Source: Gemmataceae bacterium (GTDB lineage Bacteria; Planctomycetota; Planctomycetia; Gemmatales; Gemmataceae). From it: a stretch of 64,000 nucleotides of DNA. Location of the stretch: assembly GCA_003136315.1 (NCBI GenBank), contig PLDW01000475.1, positions 15,570-79,569 of the forward strand. The letters are read 5' to 3'. The translations under genes and the position numbers were made by a program. The notes beneath the pieces are model-generated. The model was not told the DNA's origin. It worked only from the letters and a program-made list of their open reading frames with translations, and made no database searches. Shown here piece after piece: positions 9,875 to 18,135 of this stretch. How positions within the stretch are numbered: position 1 is the stretch's first letter; the number at the start of each line of letters is the position of its first letter.

Positions 9875-11320
9875 ATGAAGAACCTTCCGCTCCTGACCGC
9901 CCCGACTCGATCCCCCGTCGTCCCAACCGGCGAAGGGGAACGGATGGTCCGGACGTTCAGCATGATCAGCCTTGGCTGCCCGAAGAATACGGTCGACTCC
10001 GAGCGTATGCTTGGGAAACTCGCCGGGGAGGGGTACGCCCTCCGGCCGGACGCCGATGGGTCCGATGTTGTGGTGGTCAATACTTGCGGGTTTATCGAAC
10101 CGGCCCGGCAGGAATCGCTTGCGGTCATTCGGGAGATGCTTGCGCTGAAGAAGACGGGCCGAATCGGAGCCGTCGTGGTCGCCGGATGCATGGCCGAACG
10201 GCAGCGGGAGACGCTGCTGGAGCAGGTTCCGGAGGTCGACCAGATTGTCGGCGTATTCGGCCGGGAGGACATCGCCCGCGCGGTCGAACTCGCCACCCTG
10301 AAGGCGAAAACGACCGGCGGGCTCGGAAGCTGGGAGTTCCCGGCACACGATTTCTTTCCCCCCGCTCCGGTCCGGGCTCTCGACGACACCGCCCGACTCC
10401 GGATCACTCCCCGTCATTTCGCGTACCTCAAGATCAGCGAAGGGTGCGACCGCCTCTGTACCTATTGCGCGATCCCCAAGATGCGGGGAAAGCATGTCAC
10501 CAAGGCCATCGAGGAAGTTGTCCGGGAGGCCCACGAACTGGCTGCGGATGGTGTTCGGGAACTCATAATTGTTGCCCAGGACACGACTTACTACGGATTC
10601 GATCTCTACGGCCAGTCCCGACTTGCCGACCTCCTCCGGGCAGTCAGCCAGGTTGATGGAATCGAGTGGATTCGTGTTCTCTACGCCTACCCGGAGCACT
10701 TCACCGACGAGGTGATCGAGGCTCTTGCGACCACGGATAAGGTGATCCCCTACCTCGATATGCCGCTCCAGCACATCAACGATCGGGTGTTGAAGAGGAT
10801 GCTCCGGCGGGTCGATCGGGCCAGTACCGAGAAACTGATCGAACGACTCCGGAAAGATATCCCCGATCTCGCCATGCGGACCACCTTCATTGTGGGGTTT
10901 CCGGGTGAGACCGATGCCGAGTACGAGGAACTGAAGCAATTCGTTGTGGGAATGCGTTTCGAGCGGATGGGCGTGTTCCCGTATTCACGCGAACCCGGAA
11001 CCCCGGCCGACAAACTCGACGGGCACATGCCGGAGGATGTGAAGAAGGCCCGGGTCGCGGGTGTGATGGAGATCCAACAAGGGGTCGCGTTCGGGTGGGC
11101 TCAGTCTCAGGTCGGGAGGGAGCACCCCGTGGTGATTGATGGTCTGGACCCCGAGTTTGCAAATCACTTCCGGGGCCGGACTTACGCCGATACTCCGGAC
11201 ATCGATTGCGCTGTCCGGGTGAAGGGGAAGAGCCTCCGGCCCGGGGACTTCGTGAAGGTGAAAGTGACTGCGGCCGATGGGTACGATCTCGCTGGCCGGG
11301 CGGTTGGCCGGCCGTGGTAG
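9875..11320 (+). CDS. rimO: Ribosomal protein S12 methylthiotransferase RimO
   Basis: 'SLGCPKNTVDSERMLG', 'NTCGFIEPARQES', radical SAM 'ISEGCDRLCTYCAIPKMRG', C-terminal TRAM-like region. Confidence 0.95.
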   Translation: MKNLPLLTAPTRSPVVPTGEGERMVRTFSMISLGCPKNTVDSERMLGKLAGEGYALRPDADGSDVVVVNTCGFIEPARQESLAVIREMLALKKTGRIGAVVVAGCMAERQRETLLEQVPEVDQIVGVFGREDIARAVELATLKAKTTGGLGSWEFPAHDFFPPAPVRALDDTARLRITPRHFAYLKISEGCDRLCTYCAIPKMRGKHVTKAIEEVVREAHELAADGVRELIIVAQDTTYYGFDLYGQSRLADLLRAVSQVDGIEWIRVLYAYPEHFTDEVIEALATTDKVIPYLDMPLQHINDRVLKRMLRRVDRASTEKLIERLRKDIPDLAMRTTFIVGFPGETDAEYEELKQFVVGMRFERMGVFPYSREPGTPADKLDGHMPEDVKKARVAGVMEIQQGVAFGWAQSQVGREHPVVIDGLDPEFANHFRGRTYADTPDIDCAVRVKGKSLRPGDFVKVKVTAADGYDLAGRAVGRPW

Positions 11321-11803
11321 CCGCACTGACAGTTCACTCGATACCATTTGGTCCGGGTGGCGACATCGTTTACGGCTCACTCAAGCCCCAGGAGACTTCC
11401 CCTCGCATCGGCCCCGAGGGATTTGATCAGCCTCAGATCAGATTTCTCCTGAGCCGGTGCGAAAAATCTCCATGCCAATCCGGGTGTTTCAGGTACTCCA
11501 GCAACACCGACACTCTGACCGAATGGACCGCTCAAGCTGAGCCTGACGATTGTGATCGGGGCTCCTGCCAGAAGCGCCAGGGGAATGCATGGGTAGGATT
11601 CCTCCCCCCTGAAATAATTTCATTTTTCCCGTTGCATCCCTCGACGCAGCCAGCTAAGACTTAACTTAACCTATTGTTTAGGCGATCTCGACTCACATTT
11701 TCTCTCCGGATTTTCGCCAGACTCCACCCCGTTTTGTGATCACCGTGAACGTGATGTTCGCCGCTCACATGGTTGGTGGGACAAGACGATGTATATGCAT
11801 ATA

Positions 11804-11834
11804 TTGATACGTATAATTTATTGATACGTATAAT
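11804..11834. repeat. Direct repeat TTGATACGTATAAT x2 upstream of the DUF1559 gene
   Basis: 14 bp unit at 11804-11817 and 11821-11834. Contains the palindrome ATACGTAT and TATAAT-like boxes. Confidence 0.8.
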
Positions 11835-11890
11835 CGGGCAAGACTCGATTCTTCGCCCGTATAGACCTCATTGCGGAGGGGGGCGTTCTG

Positions 11891-12889
11891 ATGGACACTA
11901 CTGTCGCACGGGTGCGCCGGGGTTTCACGCTCATCGAACTGTTGGTCGTGGTCGCGATCATCGCGATCCTGATCGGACTACTGTTGCCCGCCGTCCAGCA
12001 AGTCCGCGAGGCCGCCGCCCGGACACAATGTATCAACAACCAGAAGCAGCTCGGGTTGGCCCTCCACAACTACCACGACGTTTTCGGCTGCTTCCCCTCC
12101 GCCTGTCAGATTGGGCAGACGTGGTACACCAATTACATACGGCCAGCCCCGCCAAGCGGGATCAATCCGGCGACCGGATACCCCTACGCCGGCCCGTTCT
12201 TCAGTTGGACGTACCAGATCTCCCAATATTTCGAGCAAGGGAATGTCTACAATCTGTTCAACAACACTCAGTGGCCCTGGTGGCAGTATCAGGCCAATGG
12301 CCAGACCATTAACTCGATCCAAGTCAAGATTATGGCCTGCCCATCCGATCCCCGTGGGGCTCTGATCTGGGACCAGGGGCAGTCCGATGCGTCGGCCATC
12401 TCCGAATACCTGGCGGTGAACGGGCGAGATCAGTTTTATGAGGACGGCGGGCAAAACGGGATCCTCTACGTCAACTCCTCCGTCTCGATCGTGACCATCA
12501 CGGATGGGACTAGCAACACACTGCTCGTTGGCGAGCGACCGCCATCGATCGATCTCCTTTACGGGTGGATGTGGGCCGGGTCGGGAGATTCGCCCTACTA
12601 CGGGGCGACCGACGTGAATCTTGGGACATCCGAGGTGACCGACGGGGTTCCGAACGGGCCGCGAGATTTTTTCCGCCCCGGGAGCTTTATCGACCCGGGC
12701 AACCTCCACCGGTTCCACTTCTGGAGCTTGCATCCGGGTGGTGCGAATTTCCTCTTTGGCGACGGTGGGGTCCGGTTCATCACCTACTCGGCCGGGACGC
12801 AATTCGTTGGGACTTATAACGGGGTTCAGTTAACCTTGATGGATGCGTTGGCCTCGCGAGCTGGCGGCGAGCCGGTCAGCCTCCCGTGA
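11891..12889 (+). CDS. DUF1559 domain-containing protein with type IV pilin-like N-terminus
   Basis: '[55 protein letters not shown]' and C-terminal '[19 protein letters not shown]'. Confidence 0.95.
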   Translation: MDTTVARVRRGFTLIELLVVVAIIAILIGLLLPAVQQVREAAARTQCINNQKQLGLALHNYHDVFGCFPSACQIGQTWYTNYIRPAPPSGINPATGYPYAGPFFSWTYQISQYFEQGNVYNLFNNTQWPWWQYQANGQTINSIQVKIMACPSDPRGALIWDQGQSDASAISEYLAVNGRDQFYEDGGQNGILYVNSSVSIVTITDGTSNTLLVGERPPSIDLLYGWMWAGSGDSPYYGATDVNLGTSEVTDGVPNGPRDFFRPGSFIDPGNLHRFHFWSLHPGGANFLFGDGGVRFITYSAGTQFVGTYNGVQLTLMDALASRAGGEPVSLP

Positions 12890-12953
12890 TCGACTCGGTT
12901 GGAAGTGTTCTGCGCGGGAATCTCGCCCTGTTTAATTTCCAAGACATTCTCCC

Positions 12954-13130
12954 ATGACTCGATCGATTCGCAGGGCTCTGGGAATGGTGCTGGCAGCGTG
13001 CGTGATCGCTGGTTCCGGGTGTGGAAACCGCAAGGACGACAACCAGCCCAACCCCGAGTTGAAAATTCCCGACATCAAGCCAAGCAGCCGCACCGGTTCA
13101 AAGGGCTTGGTGAAAGACCCCACGAAGTAA
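12954..13130 (+). CDS. Small putative lipoprotein (58 aa), absent from the supplied ORF track
   Basis: Translation MTRSIRRALGMVLAACVIAGSGCGNRKDDNQPNPELKIPDIKPSSRTGSKGLVKDPTK*. Signal peptide plus lipobox-like AGSGC, just after the DUF1559 gene. Confidence 0.7.
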   Translation: MTRSIRRALGMVLAACVIAGSGCGNRKDDNQPNPELKIPDIKPSSRTGSKGLVKDPTK

Positions 13131-13249
13131 CGCCCGCCTTTCCGACTCTCCTCTCCCCGGATACTTCCTTTTCCCAGCCGTCCAGATGCCACTCCGGCCC
13201 GGGACCGGGACAATACACGCATGTCCCGACCGCCCCCGGAGCCCCACCA

Positions 13250-13873
13250 ATGCTGCACCCTCCCACCGGGGGACTCGCGTCCCTTGACTCACCCAAGTCC
13301 CCTTCCGAACCACTCCTGAACGTGCCGAACCTGCTCTCGGCGGCTCGCATCCCACTGGCGATCGTGTTGTTTGTGTGCGTGGTCCACCTTGCCTGGCTCG
13401 CCGGGCTGGTGGTGTTTCTCGCGGCCACTGCAACCGATTGGCTCGATGGTTGGTGGGCTCGGAAATACGGCCCACTCACTCTCGTCGGACGGAACCTCGA
13501 CCCGATCGCCGACAAGGTTCTGGTCTGCGGGGCCTTCATCTACCTGATTCCGGTGCCCGCGGCGGGGATCGACCCGTGGATGGTCACGGTCGTGGTCATC
13601 CGGGAATTGGTGGTGACCGGTATCCGGGGCATTGTTGAGGCAACCGGAAAGAAGTTCGGGGCGGACTGGTTCGGGAAGCTGAAAATGGGGCTCCAGTGCG
13701 CGGTCCTCATCGGAGTGTTCCTGATCCAGTGGTTGCGAACAATGCAAGGAGCCGAGCCCATTTGCACAATCCTGGCACCGATCCAACAGGTCTTGCTCGG
13801 GCTCATGCTCCTGGCCACCCTTGGGAGCGGCTTGCACTACCTCGTCAAGGCTTCGCGGCTGATGCGGACGTGA
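13250..13873 (+). CDS. pgsA: CDP-diacylglycerol--glycerol-3-phosphate 3-phosphatidyltransferase
   Basis: CDP-alcohol phosphatidyltransferase motif 'TDWLDGWWARKYG..TLVGRNLDPIADKVLV'. ATG at 13250. Confidence 0.9.
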   Translation: MLHPPTGGLASLDSPKSPSEPLLNVPNLLSAARIPLAIVLFVCVVHLAWLAGLVVFLAATATDWLDGWWARKYGPLTLVGRNLDPIADKVLVCGAFIYLIPVPAAGIDPWMVTVVVIRELVVTGIRGIVEATGKKFGADWFGKLKMGLQCAVLIGVFLIQWLRTMQGAEPICTILAPIQQVLLGLMLLATLGSGLHYLVKASRLMRT

Positions 13874-13928
13874 TCAATACGGCTAACGGGCAGGGTTGGC
13901 GGGCAGAACCTCGAAGGAAGACAATCCG

Positions 13929-14756
13929 ATGATGACATCCACGATCCACCTCCACGGTTCCGCCGTTGCGTTTACCGATACGGCCGCTCAGCCCACCCTC
14001 GTTTTGCTCCACGCTTTCCCATTCGATCGAGAGATGTGGCTGCCGCAACTGAAGGCATTCGCGGGGACAACGCGAGTGCTCGCGATCGATCTCCCCGGAT
14101 TTGGGGCATCGGCGCCCAGCCAGGTGACGTTCACGGTCGAATCCGTGGCGGACACCGTGGCGAAACTGCTCGATGCGGTCACAGGGACCGGGCAGGTGGT
14201 GATCGGTGGGCTGTCGATGGGCGGGTACGTGGCGATGGCGTTCGCCCGTCGCCACTCCGGCCGAGTCGCGGGGCTCATCCTGGCCGACACCCGCAGCGAA
14301 CCGGACGACGCCGCGGCCAGGCAGGGCCGGGAGAAGACGATCGCTCAAGTAACAGAGGTCGGGGCGTCTGGGATCATCAACCAGATGCTCCCGAAGCTCC
14401 TGAGCGATGCGACGCGGGCCAACCGGCCAGATGTGGTCAGCACGGTCCTGCGGATCGCATCACGCCAGACCACCGAGGCGGTTGTCGCAGCACTCCTTGC
14501 TCTGCGTGACCGACCCGATGCCACCACGGGGCTGGACACGGTGACCGTCCCGACTCTGATCCTGGTAGGTGAACACGATGCGATCACTCCGCCGGTCGTG
14601 GCGGCGGCGATGAGTACACGAATCCCGGGGAGCCGGGTCGTAATAATCCCGGGGGCCGGGCACCTGAGCAACCTGGAGAACCCGGACGCCTTCAATGCTG
14701 CGGTGATCGAGTTCCTGTCCACGGTTGACCCGGCATTCCCGTCAGTGAAAACGTGA
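13929..14756 (+). CDS. Alpha/beta fold hydrolase
   Basis: 'LVLLHAFPFDREMW', nucleophile elbow 'GGLSMGGYVAM', 'LVGEHDAITP', 'GAGHLSNLENP'. Confidence 0.9.
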   Translation: MMTSTIHLHGSAVAFTDTAAQPTLVLLHAFPFDREMWLPQLKAFAGTTRVLAIDLPGFGASAPSQVTFTVESVADTVAKLLDAVTGTGQVVIGGLSMGGYVAMAFARRHSGRVAGLILADTRSEPDDAAARQGREKTIAQVTEVGASGIINQMLPKLLSDATRANRPDVVSTVLRIASRQTTEAVVAALLALRDRPDATTGLDTVTVPTLILVGEHDAITPPVVAAAMSTRIPGSRVVIIPGAGHLSNLENPDAFNAAVIEFLSTVDPAFPSVKT

Positions 14757-15054
14757 ATGTTCGCACGAAGGCGGAATCGGTCGGTGGGTAACGTACTCGC
14801 GCCGTTGCCAGGGTCTCCCCAACACTCCGTGGAAACGTCCCCACCCGCTGCGGTTCCCGCACATCCATTTCAGATGCCGTTGTAGACGGCATGTTCGGCG
14901 TAGTCGAACCTGTTGCGTGAGCGTCCCTTCATACCGGCGGGTCGGCCGATTGGCATCACCACCCACGGCCGATTACAGTGGAGTGAAAGACTCGGGGCTC
15001 TCCCCGGTGGCCCGGGTCGTGACAATTCGGGCGGCTCCCGACTCGAGGGCAGCC

Positions 15055-15363
15055 ATGGCATCGCGCCCCCCATTTCGGCGTAACCACTCCGATCCACCCG
15101 CGGACCGCCCGGTTGGCCCCGGCCGGTCCCCAGCCCTCCGCTATCGAGTCTGTCTTCATCGGACAGCCGACAAGGAGCTGATGTTTGTCGTCCGGACCGT
15201 CATGGATCTGACCCAATTTGGTACGGCGGAGGCCGAGTTCCGGATGTGGGAAGCCTACCACCGTGGCCGGTCAGTCGTGGTGGTGACTCACCTGGAACGT
15301 GCCGAACTGTATGTCGAGCAGTTCGCCGACCGCGGCCTTTCCGCCAGCATCGAACCGGCCTGA
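15055..15363 (+). CDS. clpS: ATP-dependent Clp protease adaptor ClpS-like
   Basis: 'MFVVRTVMDLTQFGTAEAEFRMWEAYHRGRSVVVVTHLERAELYVEQFADRGLSASIEPA' follows the ClpS pattern. Confidence 0.75.
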   Translation: MASRPPFRRNHSDPPADRPVGPGRSPALRYRVCLHRTADKELMFVVRTVMDLTQFGTAEAEFRMWEAYHRGRSVVVVTHLERAELYVEQFADRGLSASIEPA

Positions 15364-15387
15364 AGTTCGACCCGAGGGCCTGCGTTG

Positions 15388-16878
15388 TCAGAGTATCTCG
15401 GCTACCCGGCCGTCAGCCAGTCGTAACCGTCGGAAAGCGGTCCGAGGGATTTCGTCTTCGTGGTGGCTGACGAACAGCAAGGTCTGGTCTGCCCCGAGGT
15501 GGCGGTCGAGCCAGTCCCGGATGCGCTCGGCCGTGGCCGCGTCGAGTCCCTGAAACGGCTCATCCAGTATCAAGAGTGGAGGCCGCTTCACCAGCGCGCG
15601 GACAAGCAAGACTAACCGCTGCTCGCCTGTCGAGAGTTGCCGGAATGGCCGCCGGGCCAGAGACGCAATCCCAAATGCCAGGAACATCTCGCGTACCGCG
15701 CTGTCTTGTTCGGGCGTTGTTGGTCGATCGGCAAGGGTGTCGAAGAACCCGGTCGTGGCCACCCGCTCGGCAGTCATCGGCTGGGTGAAATAGAGGTGAA
15801 ACTCCGGCGAGATGAGTCCGACCTGCCGTTTCACATCCCAGATGCTCTCCCAGGTCCCACGCCGGCGACCGAACAGCCGGATGTCGTTGCCATACGCCTG
15901 CGGGTGGTCGCCGCAGAGGAGACTGAGCAGGGTCGTCTTCCCGGACCCGTTCGGCCCGACGACCGCCCATCGCTCCCCGGTCCGGACCGTCCAGGTGATC
16001 CGGTCCAAAATGGTTCGCCCGCCGTGCGTCACTATCACGTCGCGGAGTTCGACAATCGGTGACCCCGCTTCCGAATCCGAATCGCCAATCTTCAGAGGTC
16101 GCCCCTCGACCGTCCCAGTTGGTTCATCTCTCGACTCCATTCTCCGTTCCGCGTTCCGAGCTCCAAGTTCCGCGTTCCGCGTTCCGAGTTCCATCACATT
16201 CGTCACCCACCCGGGGACGGCCTGTGGAGGACCAATCAGGACCAGTCGCTGCCCCTCCTGGACCAAGGTGCCGAGGAGGGCCGTGAGGTCGGCCCTGCCA
16301 GCGGCGTCGAGGCCCAGGTAGGGGTCGTCGAGGATGAGCAATTCGGGCCGGGAGAGTAGTGCCCGGGCGATCCTGGCCCGGCGTGTTTGGCCGTTCGAGA
16401 GTTTGATGAATGACACCGGCAGCCGATCTTCCACGCCGAGCCGGCGGGCCACCTCGCTGACTGCAACATCGGTCGCACCTGTTCCAGAGCGAAGGTATTG
16501 ATCGAGGGAGAGTGGCTCCTCCGAGTCGGCAAACTCAAATCGCTGTTGGTAGTAGTGTCCGGCATAGTTGAAGAGCCGGGACTCTTCCTTGAACGCAACG
16601 TGACGGATGACTTCGGACGGAGCAGCGACCGGGTGCCCGGCCGCCCGCAGTCGATCGAGCAAGGGCCAGGTAATCGATCCGGACTGGATCTGGTGGCGGC
16701 CAAGAAGTGTTTCAGCGAGCGTCGTCTTGCCCGAGCCGATCGGACCCGTTACGGCCCAGATCTGGCCCTCGCGGATGGTCGAGGAAAAGTCGCGGAGGAC
16801 GACCGGGCCGCCTGGCCGGGCAATGGTCACGCCGTCCAGGACAACGAGGGGTAGCCGTTCCGGTGGGTGGGGATTCAT
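15388..16878 (-). CDS. Dual ATPase-domain ABC protein (ModF/PhrA-like)
   Basis: Two Walker A motifs (GPIGSGKTTLAETLL, GPNGSGKTTLLSLL), signature motifs (LSNGQTRRARIARALL, LSTGEQRLVLLVRALV), no TM domain. Confidence 0.85.
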   Translation of the reverse strand: MNPHPPERLPLVVLDGVTIARPGGPVVLRDFSSTIREGQIWAVTGPIGSGKTTLAETLLGRHQIQSGSITWPLLDRLRAAGHPVAAPSEVIRHVAFKEESRLFNYAGHYYQQRFEFADSEEPLSLDQYLRSGTGATDVAVSEVARRLGVEDRLPVSFIKLSNGQTRRARIARALLSRPELLILDDPYLGLDAAGRADLTALLGTLVQEGQRLVLIGPPQAVPGWVTNVMELGTRNAELGARNAERRMESRDEPTGTVEGRPLKIGDSDSEAGSPIVELRDVIVTHGGRTILDRITWTVRTGERWAVVGPNGSGKTTLLSLLCGDHPQAYGNDIRLFGRRRGTWESIWDVKRQVGLISPEFHLYFTQPMTAERVATTGFFDTLADRPTTPEQDSAVREMFLAFGIASLARRPFRQLSTGEQRLVLLVRALVKRPPLLILDEPFQGLDAATAERIRDWLDRHLGADQTLLFVSHHEDEIPRTAFRRLRLADGRVAEIL

Positions 16879-16885
16879 CCCCCTG

Positions 16886-17818
16886 TTATACGGTCGGCCC
16901 GGACAGTGAAAGGAGATCACCGGCCCCTTCAGCCAGGAGCATGGCGGCCAATTCCTGGCCGATCGCGAGCGGGGTCTCCGCCGGGCCGGTGTGAGTGGCA
17001 ACCACCCGCCGCCGACCGTCCGGGGAGAGTACTGCTCCCCGCAGGGTAAGGATTCCATCCTCCACCCGCGACGTGGCCCCTATGGGGACCAGACAGCCAC
17101 CTCCGAGCGTCAACAACATCGCCCGCTCTGCCTGCACCCGGCGGAATGTGTCGATGTCGAGCAGGGCCGTGACCAGATCCTTCGTGGCAGCGTCGTCTGC
17201 CCGGCACTCCAGCCCAATCGCCCCCTGCCCGACGGCCGGGAGCATCCAGGAGGGGTTGAGGATTTCGGTGATCTGGTTGGCGAGTCCAAGCCGGACCAGC
17301 CCGGCCTCGGCCAGGATGATCCCGTCGAGATCCTGCTCAGCAAGTTTGCGTAACCGGGTCTCGACGTTCCCACGGAGGTCGATCAAGTGCAATCCAGGCC
17401 GGCGATTCTGAAGCTGGGCTCGCCGCCGGAGGCTGCTGGTGCCGATCACGGCCCTGTCCGGGAGGTCATCGAACCGCCGGTATTTGTGAGAGACGAATGC
17501 ATCACCGGTCGGCCCGCGTGGGGGGACCGCAACGAGTTCGAGGCCCGGCTCGGGGATTGTCGGGAGGTCTTTGAGGCTGTGAACCGCCACATCGGCCCGG
17601 CGCTCGTGCAGGGCGGTCTGGATCGCCTTGGTGAATACGCCAAAGCCGCCCATCGCGGAGAGGGCCGATGCCTGATCCCGGTCGCCGTGGGTTTCGATGA
17701 GGACAAGTTCGACCGGCCGGTCGCTAACGACCGCGCGGAGCCGGTCGGCCACATGATTCGCCTGCCACAGAGCCAGGTGACTGCCGCGCGTACCGAGTCG
17801 CAGGGGGGTAAGGGTCAT
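16886..17818 (-). CDS. hemC: Hydroxymethylbilane synthase (porphobilinogen deaminase)
   Basis: 'LRLGTRGSHLALWQA', 'HSLKDLPT', 'IGTSSLRRRAQL', 'DLRGNVETRLRKL', 'AVGQGAIGLECR', 'GGGCLVPIGA'. Confidence 0.95.
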   Translation of the reverse strand: MTLTPLRLGTRGSHLALWQANHVADRLRAVVSDRPVELVLIETHGDRDQASALSAMGGFGVFTKAIQTALHERRADVAVHSLKDLPTIPEPGLELVAVPPRGPTGDAFVSHKYRRFDDLPDRAVIGTSSLRRRAQLQNRRPGLHLIDLRGNVETRLRKLAEQDLDGIILAEAGLVRLGLANQITEILNPSWMLPAVGQGAIGLECRADDAATKDLVTALLDIDTFRRVQAERAMLLTLGGGCLVPIGATSRVEDGILTLRGAVLSPDGRRRVVATHTGPAETPLAIGQELAAMLLAEGAGDLLSLSGPTV

Positions 17819-17916
17819 GAACGCAATTGTAGGTAAGGGGACGCGGAACGGGGAACGCGGAACGTTCGACGCCTCGGCCAAAGAGAAAAAGATATCTGAT
17901 ACAAGAATAAATCTGA

Positions 17917-18055
17917 ATCACGAAATCACGAAAGACGAAAGTACAAAATAGCCAATATTTCCGATTTCGTACTTTCATCTTTCGTGATTTCGTGATGAAA
18001 TCCTGGCTTTTCTTTTCATGCTTCGTCTTTCGTGGTTTCGTGATGAAGTCTTGGT
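17917..18055. repeat. Inverted repeat plus third degenerate direct copy (TTTCGTGATTTCGTGAT family)
   Basis: Left arm 17917-17944 and right arm 17969-17996 are inverse complements over 28 bp with one mismatch. A further copy, TTCGTCTTTCGTGGTTTCGTGAT, follows near 18022. Confidence 0.9.
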
Positions 18056-18135
18056 TTTCTTGTTTTGGCCTGCGTTTCCATTAGCCCGGGAGTATCATAA
18101 CTCTCCTCTTACCCCGACTCGTTTTCGAGCATTCC

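Noticed and set aside
9809-10939. 376 aa minus-strand ORF
   Set aside because: Antisense shadow of rimO, which has clear radical SAM motifs on the plus strand.
14870-14915. Possible tRNA-like or small RNA hairpin GCCGTTGTAGACGGC
   Set aside because: Only a short stem-loop. No cloverleaf, T-loop or acceptor stem could be built by eye.
17917-18055. Repeat cluster considered as CRISPR
   Set aside because: Only three imperfect copies, one of them inverted, with unequal spacing.
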